64,000 nucleotides of DNA. Source: Rotaria macrura (lineage: Eukaryota > Rotifera > Eurotatoria > Philodinida > Philodinidae). Location: positions 1-64,000 of the forward strand of contig OENT01000202.1 in assembly GCA_900239685.1 (NCBI GenBank). Direction: 5' to 3'. Below, piece after piece: positions 62,974 through 64,000 of this stretch. A model generated the notes under the pieces. It was not told the DNA's origin. It did no database searches and was given only the letters and a program-made list of their open reading frames with translations. The position numbers and the translations under genes were made by a program. How positions within the stretch are numbered: the stretch's first letter is position 1; each line of letters opens with the position of its first letter.

Positions 62974-64000
62974 CCGGGCTATCTTCTGGTACGATAAAAT
63001 TTATGGGGAACCCCCATTCTGACGTCGAAAAGGTCGAAATACTTTGCAACATTGTCAAAAATTTAAGGATTTTTTAACAAAAAAATGCTTTGTTGGTCCG
63101 TGTTTGTCTACATAATAGTATTTGTCGAGTGTCAAAACAGGCATGATCTGATAGAAAAAAACGATGCTCTTTCTTGTTGTAAGAGTCATCACAAGGTTAG
63201 TGTTCGAAATATCGGAAAGTTTCGTACCACATTAGAAGTGAAAAAAAAAATGACTATTTTTTCTCTAGTTCTTTAGACCGCTCTATCCAAATGTACGTCA
63301 GAACTCAGCATGGGATGATTCGATCAAGCTAATATTTTGCATTTAGCAATAAGTCTGTGTCACCTTTCGTTTTATAGGATCAAATCGAAAATCAAATTTT
63401 TGCCCCGGCTAAGTACCTATTTCCTGTTTGGGTTTTTTTGGTGGACCCTCTCTTAAGAATAGTAAGAAAACATGACAGAGACATTTGCTTCTCATGTAAT
63501 AAAGATTTTATTTCTGTATTGGTTGTCATAAATTTAGGATAGATTTTGATGCTTATTTTTCATTGAAGCCAGCTGTTTGAATATTTGATTGTTCTTCACT
63601 GCTTGCTAATCTGTATGGATAGAAGAAATTTTCAAATCTGATAAAAATGTTAGCCCATTTTGGCTTTTCGAGCTGTTTTCAATTCATTCTAATCATATGA
63701 ATGGCAAGAATAAAATTCAAAAAGGATATAAGATAAACAGTAATCCGATACTTTTCACAATCATCTTTTAAATTAGTTTCGACTGCGATTAGTTGTTTTT
63801 ATCTGTATCAATGATATAGAAAGAGCGAGAATCTAAAATCACAGAACAGGATAAAACTTTTGGATTTAGATGTAGAAAATTTAATTCAGAATAAACAAAG
63901 TCTTACGGTTGCATGAACTTTTCTAAAATCAATTATCAACGCTTCAGCTGTGTCACACTCTTGATAAATATATACTTATTAGAAGTTGAACTACGAAAAC
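62974..64000. other. intergenic to the window edge, no gene seen
   Basis: No exon or RNA gene is supported. Two short similar segments (TTTTTGCCGGGCTA near 62968 and TTTTTGCCCCGGCTA near 63399) are in the same orientation and unexplained. Confidence 0.45.

Noticed and set aside
1..64000. CRISPR arrays, operons, ribosome binding sites, rho-independent terminators
   Set aside because: None seen; intron-rich animal-type genes make bacterial features unlikely.

Overview
The window looks like about 64 kb of nuclear DNA from a small AT-rich invertebrate. Genes are split by many short introns (about 50-110 bp, GT...AG), there are no operons or bacterial signals, and the proteins are metazoan: a neuropeptide-type GPCR, a synaptotagmin, an RGS22-like protein and a pentameric channel. 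The pattern of short introns, a divergent Cys-loop-like channel family and a short TGTGGG-like tract fits a bdelloid rotifer best. That assignment is an inference. One undetermined base (5325) and two single-base frame breaks in 8-base homopolymers suggest a draft assembly.

Layout: 1-4.4 kb is gene-poor. At 4.4-6.2 kb (+) is a pentameric ligand-gated channel-like gene without the Cys-loop cysteines. At 8.2-8.6 kb is a complete hAT-type inverted-repeat MITE with an 8-bp target duplication. At 11.0-12.7 kb (-) is a class A GPCR. From 12.7 to 23.6 kb is mostly empty, with a foldback element, microsatellites and a possible actin-like fragment. At 23.6-26.3 kb (+) is an unrecognised low-complexity protein gene. 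At 27.1-33.1 kb (-) is an RGS22-like gene, with an unrecognised 3' part that may belong to it. At 34.3-36.7 kb (+) is a divergently oriented unknown gene. At 37.0-39.9 kb (-) is a synaptotagmin-like gene whose calcium-binding aspartates appear lost. At 41.5-41.9 kb (-) is a small basic orphan ORF, and at 42.5-43.3 kb a long foldback element.

The main find is at 45.9-56.5 kb (-). It is a 17-exon gene model, phase-consistent apart from one homopolymer frame break, for a protein of about 1,717 residues. It joins two CCCH zinc fingers (as in ZAP/PARP12), RRM/KH-like regions (as in PARP10/PARP14), a WWE domain and a PARP catalytic fold that has lost its key His and Tyr. From 56.5 kb to the end the window is gene-poor, with a decayed RNA polymerase largest-subunit fragment, a small inverted repeat and a telomere-like tract.

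The genes do not form a pathway. Several encode signalling or membrane-trafficking proteins, and the PARP gene suggests RNA binding or innate defence. Exon models were built by eye from reading frame, splice consensus, intron phase and family motifs; no search was run. Transposon-like inverted repeats lie between genes and inside the two longest introns (28.8-31.1 kb and 52.5-54.8 kb).
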